From assembly GCA_036250195.1 (NCBI GenBank), contig JAVHZZ010000003.1:17996504-18060503 (forward strand): DNA of 64,000 nt, in the 5' to 3' direction. Shown here piece after piece: positions 11,206 to 21,717 of the stretch. Each line of letters begins with the position of its first letter. Position 1 is the first letter of the stretch. The translations under genes were made by a program, and so were the position numbers. This stretch comes from Mixophyes australis (Eukaryota; Chordata; Amphibia; Anura; Limnodynastidae). The notes under the pieces were generated by a model. It did not search any database. It had not been told where the DNA came from and saw only the letters and a program-made list of their open reading frames with translations.

Positions 11206-11688
11206 CCGCTGTCCCCATCCTCTGCTCTCTGTCCCCCTTCTCTGCCCGCTGTCCCCATCCTCTGCTCTCTGTCCCCATCCTCTGCTCTCTGTCCCCATCC
11301 TCTGCTCTCTGTCCCCCTTCTCTGCCCGCTGTCCCCATCCTCTGCTCTCTGTCCCCCTCCTCTGCTCTCTGTCCCCCTCCTCTGCTCTCTGTCCCCCTTC
11401 TCTGCCCGCTGTCCCCATCCTCTGCTCTCTGTCCCCCTTCTCTGCCCCGCTGTCCCCCTCCTCTGCCCCGCTGTCCCCCTCCTCTGCTCTCTGTTCCCAT
11501 CCTCTGCTCTCTGTTCCCATCCTCTGCTCTCTGTTCCCATCCTCTGCTCTCTGTTCCCATTCTCTGCTCTCTGTTCCCATCCTCTGCTCTCTGGCCCTTT
11601 CCTCTGCCCCGCTGTCACCATCCTCTGCTCTCTGTCCCCCTCCTCTGCCCCGCTGTCACCCTTCTCTGCTCTCTGTCCCCCTCCTCTG
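11206..11688. repeat. 22-bp minisatellite, left part
   Basis: Units such as ctgtccccatcctctgctct plus ct. The array continues at 12272 after the solo LTR inserted at 11689-12271. Confidence 0.95.
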
Positions 11689-12271
11689 TGTAACAATTAT
11701 GTAGCAATGTAAGTAATGAATATGGAGTACTTGCCTTACTCTAGATCAGCGCTGGCCAGCCGGTGGTGCGGTGTCTAACAAACCCCCTGGTGTTCACCAA
11801 GAACCGCCGCAAGGCAGGATGGGCTTTGCTGCGGAGGATCTCAGGTCACGGTCCACTGGTCTGCCTCTAGAGGTAAGGATGTAGGAGGTAGCCCACGATA
11901 ACACTGGAACTGGAAGGTAGTATCAGGATAGCCGAGGTCTGGTACACTTGGAATGGAGATGAATACGTAGTCAGCAGGCCGGGGTCTGGTACACTTGGAA
12001 TGGAGATGAATACGTAGTCAGCAGGCCGGGGTCTGGTACACGTGGAGTTAATGTCTGAAAAGCCTGCAAGGAACTGGTACACGGGAGCCACACGAGAAGC
12101 ACCTAGTCAGGGTACATAGGAAGTTGCTCTGACGCTGCCCAGGCATCAGAGCAGGACTTTAGTAGTTTGCAGATTTGAATTCCCCGCCCCGACTGTCATG
12201 TGACAGCGCCGCCGCGACCCGGAAGAAAGCGAGGATCGCGGCGCTGGAGCGAGGACAGGTGAGTTGTAACA
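11689..12271. mobile_element. Solo LTR 1, 5-bp target duplication ctctg
   Basis: The 583-bp unit begins TGTAACA and ends TGTAACA (TG...CA). It is flanked on both sides by ctctg. Removing it and one ctctg restores an unbroken minisatellite, which is strong evidence of insertion. It contains a little over two copies of a 47-bp repeat (11936-12045) and a GC-rich 3' part. It resembles a Gypsy-type or retroviral LTR. No internal genes are present. Confidence 0.85.
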
Positions 12272-12540
12272 CTCTGCTCCGCTGTCACCATCCTCTGCTC
12301 TCTGTCCCAATCCTCTGCTCTCTGTCCCCATCCTCTGCACCGCTGTCACCATCCTCTGCTCTCTGTCCCCATCCTCTGCCCCACTGTCCCCATCCTCTGC
12401 CCCTCTGTCCCCATCCTCTGCCCCTCTGTCCCCATCCTCTGCCCCTCTGTCCCCATCCTCTGCCCTCTGTCCCCATCCTCTGCCCTCTGTCCCCATCCTC
12501 TGCCCTCTGTCCCCATCCTCTGCTCTCTGTCCCCATCCCG
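12272..12540. repeat. 22-bp minisatellite, right part
   Basis: A continuation of the array at 11206-11688, with units such as ctgtccccatcctctgccc. Unit length drifts between 20 and 23 bp. Confidence 0.93.
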
Positions 12541-12665
12541 CGCCAGCAATAAAAACAAAAAAAGAACACAGAAACTTACCAATCCGTCGGACACCGGGAC
12601 CCAGCAGCCTCCTCTCTCCCGCAGCTTGTTACTGACGTCGATATTCACACCGAGGCAGTTTTACT

Positions 12666-13015
12666 GAGACGCCATATATTATACCCATATATTATACCCA
12701 TATATCATATCCATATATCATACCCATATATTATACCCATATATCATAACCATATATTATACACATATATTATACCTATATATTATACACATATATCATA
12801 TCCATATATCATATCCATATATCATACCCATATATCATACCCATATATTATACCCATATATCATATCCATATATTATACACATATATTATACACATATAT
12901 CATACCCATATATTATACCCATATATCATACCTGTATATTATGCCCATATATTAAACACATATATCATATCCACATATTTCAACACATATATATATTACA
13001 TATATATTTATATTT

Positions 13016-13054
<39 letters not shown>
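12666..13054. repeat. AT-rich tandem array, second segment
   Basis: The same phrases as at 9455-10026 (tatacccatatatcatatcc and similar), ending in a pure (ta)n run at about 13023-13054. Confidence 0.9.
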
Positions 13055-13057
<3 letters not shown>

Positions 13058-13600
13058 AGTTAACCCGTGCATGATACTCATGCATTTTAGTCAAATCAAG
13101 CTACTTAAAGTGTTAAAAAGGTTCTTGTCATGCATTTGGGCCATAGCCCAGGCCTCAACCACTCCCCACTGTCACCCCCGGCAACCACCAACCACTCCCA
13201 ACTGTCACCCCCGGCAACCACTCCCCACTGTCACCCCCGGCAACCACCAACCACTCCCAACTGTCACCCCCGGCAACCACCAACCACTCCCCACTGTCAC
13301 CCCCGGCAACCACCAACCACTCCCAACTGTCACTTCTCCTTCAAGAAATATATATATATTTTTTTAAAATTTTTATAAACACTTTTAACAATTAACAAAT
13401 TAAATTAACAAATTAAAAACATCTTAGTATACCAAATTTCAGCCCTTTCTGAATTTTTTTTTACACACACACTAAGAATTTAGTAGGTCAGTGTATAACT
13501 CCGCCCAGCAGGTGGCGCTGCAGCTCGGTTTTATTTTTTACACACACACACAGACACACACAGACAGACCAACACACACCACTAGACATTTATATATTAG
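13055..13600 (-). mobile_element. Helitron-like non-autonomous element, copy H1
   Basis: One end is acaagttaacccgtgcatga, next to the hairpin-capable gcatgatactcatgc. The other end reads tctaatatataaatgtctag on the minus strand. The TC start, the subterminal hairpin and insertion in AT-rich DNA suggest a Helitron or Helentron-type element, but a CTRR end is not clear. It contains a 33-bp minisatellite. A full-length relative lies at 40789-41260. Confidence 0.5.
13143..13330. repeat. 33-bp minisatellite inside H1
   Basis: About five to six units built from actgtcacccccggcaacca and ccaaccactccca, one of them shortened. The same unit is present about four times in the inverted copy at 41028-41155, and once or twice at 14232-14280. 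Confidence 0.93.
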
Positions 13601-14140
13601 ACAAGTTAACCCGTGCATGATACTCATGCATTTTTTTGTCAAATAATGTCAGTATACCAAATTTCAGGTCATTCGGATGAGCCCTTTCTGAGAAAAAAGT
13701 TTTTTCCACAGACACACACACACTAACACACGCCGCTACACATGCAGGGGCGGATCTAGAAAATGTTTGTTCCCCGGGGGGATGTTAGGGCGGGCGATTT
13801 AGGCCCCGCCCCCTTTCCGACTTCTGAGGCTGCCGGGGGCTGCACAGTATGTGCAGGTCCGCTCGGCAGTGACAGGCAGGGACAGTGTGCTGCCCGGCTG
13901 CTCTGATTGTGTTTAAAACACAGCAGCACAGTGTCACTGCCAAACGGACCTGCACATACTGTGCAGCCGTCGGCAGCAAACCCCTGCTAGGGGGGGTGAT
14001 TGCCCCGATCGCACCCCCCTGGATCCGCCACTGTACACATGTGTGTTCATGAGGTAAAATTACCTCACGAAAATGAGTTTGACCCCTCAACTCGTCAATA
14101 ATGTCAGTATACCAAATTTCAGCCCTTTTTGAGGTTTTTT
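13601..14140 (-). mobile_element. Helitron-like copy H2, interrupted by a hAT MITE
   Basis: Starts directly at the end of H1 with the same acaagttaacccgtgcatga terminus, head to tail. It lacks the minisatellite core. It is split by the hAT MITE at 13745-14033 and repeats the aatgtcagtataccaaattt segment on both sides. The right limit is approximate. Confidence 0.45.
13745..14033. mobile_element. hAT MITE with 8-bp target duplication
   Basis: A 289-bp palindromic element. The ends read caggggcggatctaga and, from the other side, cagtggcggatccagg. It is flanked by perfect 8-bp copies of tacacatg (13737-13744 and 14034-14041). The inner arms are inverted copies (tgcacagtatgtgcaggtcc and its complement). 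Confidence 0.88.
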
Positions 14141-14405
14141 TTCCACACACACTAAGAATTTAGTAGGTCAGGTAACCCATGCATGATACTCATGCATTCT
14201 AGTCAAATCAAGCTACTTAAGGTGTTAAAAACTCCCCACTGTCACCCCCGGCAACCACCAACCACTCCCAACTGTCACTTCTCCTTCAAGAAATATATAG
14301 GTCAGTGTATAACTCTGCCCAGCAGGTGGCGATGCAGCGTGGTGTTTTTTTTCCACACACACACAGACAGACTAACACACGCCACTAGACATTTATATTA
14401 TAGAT
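14141..14405 (-). mobile_element. Helitron-like copy H3, internally rearranged
   Basis: Contains the family segments taacccatgcatgatactca, one to two units of the 33-bp repeat and ttctccttcaagaaatata. It ends gccactagacatttatatta. It is shorter than H1 and has lost most of the middle. Confidence 0.45.
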
Positions 14406-14439
14406 CATACCTATATATCATTATCAACATTTATTGATA

Positions 14440-15345
14440 TAGCGCCAGCAAGTTCTGTAGTCTTATTTTCCTCTCTCGCTGCTCCACATCTCACTCCCTT
14501 CTCTGTCAAACCTTACAGTGGCTCTCTTTCCCCTACAGTCCTCTTTAAACTCCTCACCCTCACGTGCAAGGCCTTCTCCAACTCCACTGCTCTCTACATC
14601 TCCATCCTCATCTCCATACGTATACCTCCCGCCCTCTCCTGTCGGACAATGACCGTCGCCTTTCCTCCCTTATGATAACCACATCTCACTCCCAAATCCA
14701 AGATTTCTCCCATGCTGCCCTCCCCAGTACTACAATCTCCCTCATTCTATCAGACTATCCCCTAACCTGTATAGCTTCACACGGTCATTGAAAACCCACC
14801 TGTTTAGAAAACCTACCAGTCCTCCACTTAACCATCTCACCAAATAGTATACCTCACCCTCTTTTATCCTCCGTCTCTCCCACTGTATATTATTATTATT
14901 ATTAATATTTATTTATAAGGCGCCACAAGGCATCTGCAGCGCTGTACAGAGACAAACAAAATTACAATACGATGGGAGACAGCACAGTACAATAAACACA
15001 GCAACTCAGTAAGCTCAATGCACAGCTAGAGAGGGCGGGGAAGGGGGAGGGAGGATCCGCAAACGACGGGGCCCAAGAAGGAGGGCGCGGAAGACAGGGA
15101 GACCCCCAGGGGGGAGTCTGTAGCTTCAAATTCCCACTGTAGCTTCAAATCCCCTTACATTGGCTCACACCATGTGTGAGTTTTAGCCCGCACTGAATAT
15201 ACCCCTTGTACCCCTATAGGTGTGTTGAGAGTTGTAGTCTTATTTGTTTACTATATTGTACTGTTATACAATGTACTGTTTTCCCTCTGTACGGCGCTGC
15301 GGACCTCATGTGGTGCCCTATAAATAAAGATTTATAATAAAATAA
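14440..15345 (+). mobile_element. LINE 3' end (L2/CR1-like), split by a nested retroelement
   Basis: The plus strand carries a frame-broken remnant of the reverse transcriptase C-terminus, with the motif SFTRSLKTHLFRK near 14770-14815. The 3' UTR follows and ends cctcatgtggtgccctataa with an (ataa)n tail. The same 3' UTR recurs at 31262-31612. Positions 14888-15131 are a separate insertion. Confidence 0.65.
14888..15131 (-). mobile_element. Nested LINE/SINE tail with 10-bp target duplication
   Basis: Flanked by tcccactgta at 14878-14887 and 15132-15141. On the minus strand it ends in a microsatellite tail after ggcgccttataaataaat, as expected of target-primed insertion. It is 5' truncated. 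A second short duplication (gtagcttcaaat, at 15120 and 15140) sits at the right junction and is unexplained. Confidence 0.6.
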
Positions 15346-15364
15346 TAATATATATATATATATA

Positions 15365-15845
15365 TCATCATTTATTTATATAGCGCCAACATATTCCGTA
15401 GCGCTTTACAATTGAGGACAAACGTAATAAACTAATAAACAAACTGGGTGAAACAGACAAAGAGGTGAGAAGGCCCTGCTCGCAAGCTTACAATCTATGG
15501 GACAATGGGAGTTTGAAACATGAGGTTAAGTCTACATTTTGCATTTTGGCCCAGCCAGACTGCAAAGGTAAAAGTGACTCATAAGCTAAATGATCCTGTC
15601 ACACAACAATGTTAGTCAGGGGGTAGTTGTCTTGTGTGAAATTGTGTAACAGGCTAAAGGTAGTGAGGTTAAGAGGGTGGTTGAGGAATATTATAAGCTT
15701 GTCTGAAGAGGTAGGTTTTTAGAGAACGCTTGAAAGTTTGAAGACCAGAGGAGAGTCTTACTGTGCGAGGGAGAGAATTCCATAGAGTGGGTGCAGCCCA
15801 GAAAAAGTCCTGTAACCGGGAGTGGGAGGATGTAATGAGGGTGGA
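15365..15845 (-). mobile_element. LINE 3' end with reverse transcriptase C-terminus
   Basis: The minus strand encodes SHSRLQDFFWAAPTLWNSLP followed by FKRSLKTYLFRQAY, the recognisable C-terminal end of L2/CR1-group reverse transcriptase proteins. Its 3' UTR and a tail ending ggcgctatataaataaatg follow. It is heavily 5' truncated. Confidence 0.75.
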
Positions 15846-15860
15846 TATATTATACACATA

Positions 15861-17073
15861 TACACTGATCAGTCACAACATTAAAACCACCTGCCTAATA
15901 TTGTGTAGATCTTCCTCGTACCACCAAAACAGCTCTGCCCCGTCCAGGCATGGACTCCATAAGGCCTCTGAAGGTGCCCTGTGGTATCTGGCACCAAGAC
16001 GTTAGCAGCGGATCCTTTAAGTCCTGTGAGTTGCGATGTGAGGCCTCCAGGGCTCGGACTGGTTTCTCCACCACATCCCACAGATACTCGATCGGATTGA
16101 GATCTGGGGAATTTGGAGGCCAACTCAACACCTTGCACTCTGTGTCATGTTCCTCAAACCATTCCTGAACAATGTTTGCAGTGTGGCCGAGCCCATTATC
16201 CTGCTGAAAGAGGCCACTGCCATCAGGGAATACCGTTGCCATGAAGGGGTGTACTTGGTCTGCAACAATGTTTAGGTTGGTGGTACATGTCAAAGTAACA
16301 TCCACATGAATCCTAGATCCCAAGGTTTCCCAGTGAACATTGCCCAGAGCATCACACGGCCTCCGTCGGCTTGCCTTCCTCCCATAGTGCACCCTGGTGC
16401 CATCTCTTCCCCAGGTAAATGACGCACACACAGCCGTCCACATGATGTAAAAGAAAACGTGATTCATCACACCAGACCACCTTCTTCCATTACTCCATGA
16501 TCCAGTTCTGGCACTCGCATGCCCATTGTAGGCCCTGTCGGTGGTGGACAGGGGTCAGCATGGGCATTCTGACCGGTCTGCGACTAAGCAGCCCCATACG
16601 CAGCAAGCTCTGATGCACTATGTGTTCTGACACCTTTCTATCATAGCCAGCATTAACTTTTCAGGAATTTGCACTATAGTAGCTCTGCTGTAGAATTGGA
16701 CCAGACAGCCTAGCCTTCGCTCCCCACACGCAAAAATGAGCCTGGGGTGCCCATGACCCTGTCTCTGGTTCAACAGTTGTCCTTCCTTGGACCACTTTTG
16801 GTAGGTAATAACCACTGCATACCGGGAACACCCTACAACACCTGACGTTTTGTAGATGCTCAGACCCAGTCATCTAGCCATCATAATTTGGCCCTTGTCA
16901 AGTCTCTCAGATCCTTACACTTGCCCATGTTTCCTGCTTTCAACACATCAACTTCAAGAACTGACTGTTCACTTGCTGCCTAATATATCCCACCCCTTGA
17001 CAGGTGTCATTGTAACGAGATAATCAATGTTATCCACTTGTCAGTGGTTTTATTTTTGTGGCTGATCGGTGTA
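15861..17073 (-). mobile_element. Tc1-like transposon, full length but dead
   Basis: The ends are tacactgatcagtcacaaca and, from the other side, tacaccgatcagccacaaaa, with inverted repeats of about 30 bases sharing taaaaccac. The TA target duplication is at 15861-15862 and 17072-17073. It is inserted in the AT-rich array. It carries one transposase frame with several disruptions. Confidence 0.92.
15895..16928 (-). pseudogene. Tc1-family transposase pseudogene (DD36E spacing)
   Basis: The start is an ATG at 16928 (MGKCKDLRDLTRA). A frameshift or stop follows near 16880, and the helix-turn-helix part continues in other frames (16873-16618). The catalytic half is open from 16470 to 15895 and includes QQDNGLGHTA and WPPNSPDLNPIEYLWD. 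The last catalytic D and E are separated by 36 residues. This is the DD36E type rather than the common DD34E of Tc1. The transposase would bind the terminal repeats and move the element by cut and paste, but the breaks in its N-terminal half make it non-functional. Confidence 0.9.
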
Positions 17074-17175
17074 TATATCATACCCATATATTATACACAT
17101 ACAGTATATTATACACATATATTATAGATATCATACCCCTATATTATACACATGCAGTATATATTATACACAGAT
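17074..17175. repeat. AT-rich tandem array, last segment
   Basis: Resumes straight after the Tc1 element with catacccatatattatacac phrases and a cagtatatattatacac variant. It fades into unique sequence near 17180. Confidence 0.8.
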
Positions 17176-17323
17176 ATACAGGCTTCATTATAGATATTAG
17201 ATACATATGCTTCATTAAATAGATTATATACGGAAACATACAGGGTATCTGGTATAGTGTATTATTCCCTATAATACACCAGTTTTCCTAATGAGCACCG
17301 AAGCGATGACATCAGGACACTTG

Positions 17324-17511
17324 GGGGTAAATGTATCAATGTCCGGATTCTTCAACTCCGGCGTGTTCAGCGTCTTCGGCGATTAAATTTAAAGCGGCGC
17401 TGCCTTGTAAAGGAAAACTTCCGTTTACAATGCAGCGCCGCTTTAAATTTAGTCGCCGAAGACGCTGAACACGCCGGAGTTGAACAATCCGGACATTGAT
17501 ACACTTACCCC
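17324..17511. mobile_element. Family B palindromic MITE
   Basis: A 188-bp near-perfect palindrome. The ends are ggggtaaatgtatcaatg and its inverse. The core arms contain cgccgaagacgctgaacac and gcggcgctg. The flanks are ttg and ctg, a 3-bp target duplication with one change. A sister copy is at 56435. Confidence 0.88.
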
Positions 17512-17756
17512 CTGGTGTTCAGGTCTGACGTTTACAGAAACATGCAGCACACATTACATTTCTTATTAAGCAAATCCAAGAATATTTCATATCGAAGAAA
17601 AGTAAGACAATCACCAGTAACAAAATATATGTTATTTTTATAAAACATATTATATTAGACTCAAGTCCGGGAAGTAAGTAAGAAATGAACAACTGATATA
17701 TTTTAGGGTTGAAGTACTGCACATATTGCTTTCTAATGTTTATATCGGTGCACGAT

Positions 17757-18058
17757 GAGTATCATTTCAATAACTACCCTCAATTCTGCAGCGCTGTACA
17801 GAGAATATTTGTCATTCACATCAGTACCTGCCTCATTGGAGCTTAGTCTAAATTCCCTAACACACACACACACACACCAAGAAAGATTAAGGAAAATTTA
17901 ATAGCAGCCAATTAACCTATCAGTATGTTTTTGGAATGTGGAGGAAACCCACGCAAACACGGGGAGAACATACAAACTCCTCACAGATAAGGCCATGGTC
18001 GAGAATCAAACTCATGACCCCAGTGATGTGAGACAAGTGCTAACCACTGAGCCTGCAC
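17757..18058 (-). mobile_element. tRNA-derived SINE copy
   Basis: On the minus strand it runs from the head (gctcagtggttagcacttg) through the B-box region gagtttgattctcg and the body to the tail gcgctgcagaattgagg. An (ac)n run sits in the middle. About 300 bp, moderately diverged. Confidence 0.75.
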
Positions 18059-19726
18059 ATATGTATATTTATTTTACTGTATTGTATACAGGAGGGTTAG
18101 TGTAATACCTGATATGTACATTTACAAAGCACAAATCGCTTCCTGCGCGGTGCAGTACCAGCATTGGACCCGTGGGATCTGAAGGTTTGTTTAAGCCACA
18201 CAACTCGGCTCACTTCCAGGTTGTGGAGGTGTCTCCCGAGATTGGAGGGTAGGAATGCACCTTGATGTGCGCTGGGTGGACACACTGCTGCAAATCCAGA
18301 ACATTTGGGGGTGGCCATTAGGGGCGCTTAGTAAATGACCTCCAGTGCTTGTGTATACACAGCTGCCAGCGCTCATTTTAGAGATTCTTGTCCTTAAACT
18401 CCTCCACCCTCACGTCCCCTTTTCTTCCCCTATTACAAAAGTGTCCCATGCTGCTACTGCAGTGATCACTGATGGGACGTTTCATGCCTGGTTGGCAAGC
18501 GGGTGTACCAATCTGCAATGCCAGTCCCCAATTACATGTCTTATAAGCATTAATACTGTTGCAGAAAATGTATAAAACACCTTTATGACTCCTGTCCTAC
18601 ACATAGAATCACTAGGTTAAACGCCATGATGACTCCTTTCCTGCACATAAAATCACCAGGTTTCTGTCCTAGATGGCTATGACTTCCAGTACAATGCCAC
18701 TGCCATATTTCAGCCATCAAATACTTGCGCATCCGCATAAACCGCGTGCTATTGCCCAAATTACACTATTGTGTTCCATAATTGACCTTTCTCATACTAT
18801 CTATACCCGTCCTCATTTTATCTCAAACCAGACCATTACTGCATTGCAATGATTCCTTCAAAACACCATGTGCCACATGCAGTCTTATCTTTCATCCCCT
18901 ATCGTCCCTCATATGACAATATGTATAGATACATACTATATTACATTACATTACGTAACTGAAAGGAAAATGTACTTGAAAACGATCATTTACGATCACA
19001 AGGGATTCAGAAGAAAATCATTTGGTCACAGTGTAACATTTCTGAGAAAATGAACTATTTTATAATTATGTCATAATCTGACCATCTTATCTACATGATT
19101 GTAACATATAGCTTATAATGAAGTAAGATATACCTAATAAAAAGTTTTAAATGATTATATTTTCTGACTACAAAAAGGTTTTCTTATCTACCAGATCTAA
19201 TAAATGAACTTCCAAATCTCGCTCTTACAACAAGTCTGTTAGATGACCCCTACTTGAGCCTGAGAAAGTCTCTTACGTATGTGAGTGATTAAATCAGTCA
19301 CATGTGAGGGAGGTATTGCAAACACATGGCTTATGATGAGACTGAAATGGAACAATGTGTCCTCTGAACAATTGCAATCTTTATGACTTACACTTATTGC
19401 GTAACAAAAAGCTACAGAATGGATCACTATGAAGGGTACCACACCACAATGGTGATTTCCACCTGCAATATCCACCAGTTATTCATTATTGCCATAAAAT
19501 GTCCTATATTCAGGTTCATATCTGCTCATTTCTAGTTTCTTTGGTGCAAAAAGCGTGGATGTTATTATTCTTGGTGAAATGCGTGGGTGGCCCCAGCCCA
19601 TGTATATCCAAGCTCCTCACTATGCCCTGTTAGTTAGCTCAGTCAGTATATTTCTGCATATAGCATTAACCAGCTTGATGCATTTGTACCACAGTCTTTC
19701 CCCACAGAAGGCTGACATAACAAATA
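18059..19726. other. No recognised gene
   Basis: AT-rich sequence without splice-supported coding frames. A short duplicated phrase occurs near 18590-18660 (actcctgtcctacacataga and actcctttcctgcacataaa). No repeat family was recognised. Confidence 0.3.
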
Positions 19727-20348
19727 GGGCCTCATTCATCAAGGAATGCAAAACGAACGTACATCGGGCACATCTATATTTAACAAGGAGCGGATGTAAA
19801 GATACGTCTGGTAATGAATACGGGTCTAGGTCCTCTCTGCTCTGACAGACAATACAATGAAGGATTTATCCAATACATATGTGGAATGTAAAGTCCCAGA
19901 AGAATGCACAGAGAAAAATAAAAACTATTCATTTAATGTCACCTGTTAATAAACATTACAAAATAAAGATGTTACATTTTCATATTCTTTCCCATAAAGT
20001 ACATTTATCATGATGTTATTAATGTCTACTGATTGCAAACACATGTGCTAGCATGCATCCACAGCCGTCATCACTGCTAAATGGCACTTATACCTGACCT
20101 GTAGATGGCGTAAGTGATATGACACTTACCTGAGAGATGCCCAAAGCTTGAATGGAATGCTGCTGGGTGGAGCTTGGCACGCCCTTACTATACATTGCCG
20201 CCCATGAAATCGTAGGCTATAGTAAGAGTCCTTTGTGCTTGACGATGATTTGGACGTTCACTGGCATATGTTTGGGTTCTGGGCATTCATACTGCGATTT
20301 TACACAAAATACGACACGTATCGGCATTGTTCCTTGACGATTTAGGCC
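19727..20348. mobile_element. Non-autonomous DNA element, family C copy 1
   Basis: The left end is gggcctcattcatcaaggaa and the right end, inverted, is ggcctaaatcgtcaaggaa. It is flanked by TA on both sides. Related ends occur at 22849-23425, 26086-26785 and 45377. No coding frame is present. The superfamily is unknown. Confidence 0.5.
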
Positions 20349-20922
20349 TATAACATGTGTGGTACACAGAAGATCTTTGTTGGAGCAAGATTTTCCCTAT
20401 ATATTGAATTGCGCAAAAAATGTCCAGCTCAAAACACAGCAGAATTTCTAAATCAAGTGTACATCAGTCAAAGAAATACTTTACTTATACTCAACCAGCG
20501 CAGGTTTTGCGGATTGGCGCATGTGCGAGTTGGATCGAGCAGGTTCCAGTCAGATCGCACAGGTGCCAGTCGGGCTTCAGTTCCACATAGTTAAAAAGAA
20601 AAGTTTAAAAATAGATTCATGTATTTAAATATGTAAACAAATATTTAACAATTTTCTTCATTAAAAAGATGTTTTATTCAAATGATTAAGCTTTATTTAA
20701 TGTATTTTTTTCTGCTGTCGCCATCAATACTTTTCTGGCAAAAGACTGAATCAGGATTATGGACACTGATAACAGTGAGTAGTCAATTTATCGATGCTGA
20801 AAAGGACGACAACGTGTATAACTACAAAAGAATTCCGATTACATGGATGCCGATGACAAGTAAAGGCTGACTTACCATAATAACCACACAGCTTATGGCC
20901 GATACGCGTCCTATAGAGTCCG

Positions 20923-21607
20923 TGTCACACACCAGGCTCTCAGGTTCTGTCACTTACCTCTCCGCTGTCTTTCCAAGCTGTCCCTGCGGTCCTCAGGATC
21001 TACTGGTTTCAGATCTCTCTGCAAGATGCTGCCCAGTCTGTCTCCACTCCTGAGATCCCTCCAGAATCAGGGTATGGATGCTGCCATCTTGGATTCGGTC
21101 ACATGATTCCTCTCAGCCAATCAGAGGATAGCAGTCTCCACTCCAGGTTTTCCTCCAAAACCAGCTCCTGGGAGCCGCCATCTTGGACTTAGTCACCTGA
21201 TCCATCTCAGCAACTCAGAGTGCTGCTTCTGCCCAGCTGACAATCAGGAAACAACAACTACTATAAAAGGACTTCCTGGAGTCCTTACCTGTTGCCAGTG
21301 CAATGTTGTATTTCAGACACCAACCTAGTTCCTAGCAGTCTGCAATCCTTTCTATTGTTCTAGCTCAGACAGTACAGTCTGCATTCCAGCTCCAATTCGG
21401 TTCCATTCCAGTTCCATCCCAGTTCCAGTCCGGTTCAGCAATCCACTTCCTGCCTCGTTTTCTCTGTTAATCTATCACCACCTGCACCAGTCCTATCATT
21501 TTCATGCAAAGGAACATAATCAGCCCCCCAGCTTTGTGTACTTGGTCACCAGCCTAACTCCAGAGACTCCACCCAGTCTGGGTACAGACAGATCCTCAGG
21601 AATGACA
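20923..21607. mobile_element. Solo LTR 2, 5-bp target duplication gtccg
   Basis: 685 bp, starting TGTCAC and ending TGACA. It is flanked by gtccg at 20918-20922 and 21608-21612. A TATAAAA box lies at 21262-21268, in a place expected of an LTR promoter. It interrupts the left arm of the foldback element exactly. No internal retroelement genes are present. Confidence 0.88.
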
Positions 21608-21717
21608 GTCCGATTGCAGTAAATGTCGGCAGTTCTTATTCACGTCACTGATGAAGGCGACACTAACATTTCCAGATTTAAAGTGGCAATTGCAGGACCC
21701 GCCCCCTCGATAATCTA

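Larger units (their letters stand above)
10027..12665 (+). mobile_element. hAT-like element expanded by internal minisatellites
   Basis: The left end cagtggttcccaaacttttg is a typical hAT-family terminus and abuts the AT array abruptly. The AT array resumes at 12666 after a unique segment (acttaccaatccgtcggac and onward). No matching right inverted repeat was found, so the right limit is inferred from the return of the array. No transposase frame is visible. Confidence 0.4.

Noticed and set aside
10106..11712. Three overlapping plus-strand frames of more than 500 codons
   Set aside because: They are the three frames of the 29-bp and 22-bp minisatellites. The translations are low-complexity repeats of P, S, L and C in every frame, and a solo LTR splits the array.
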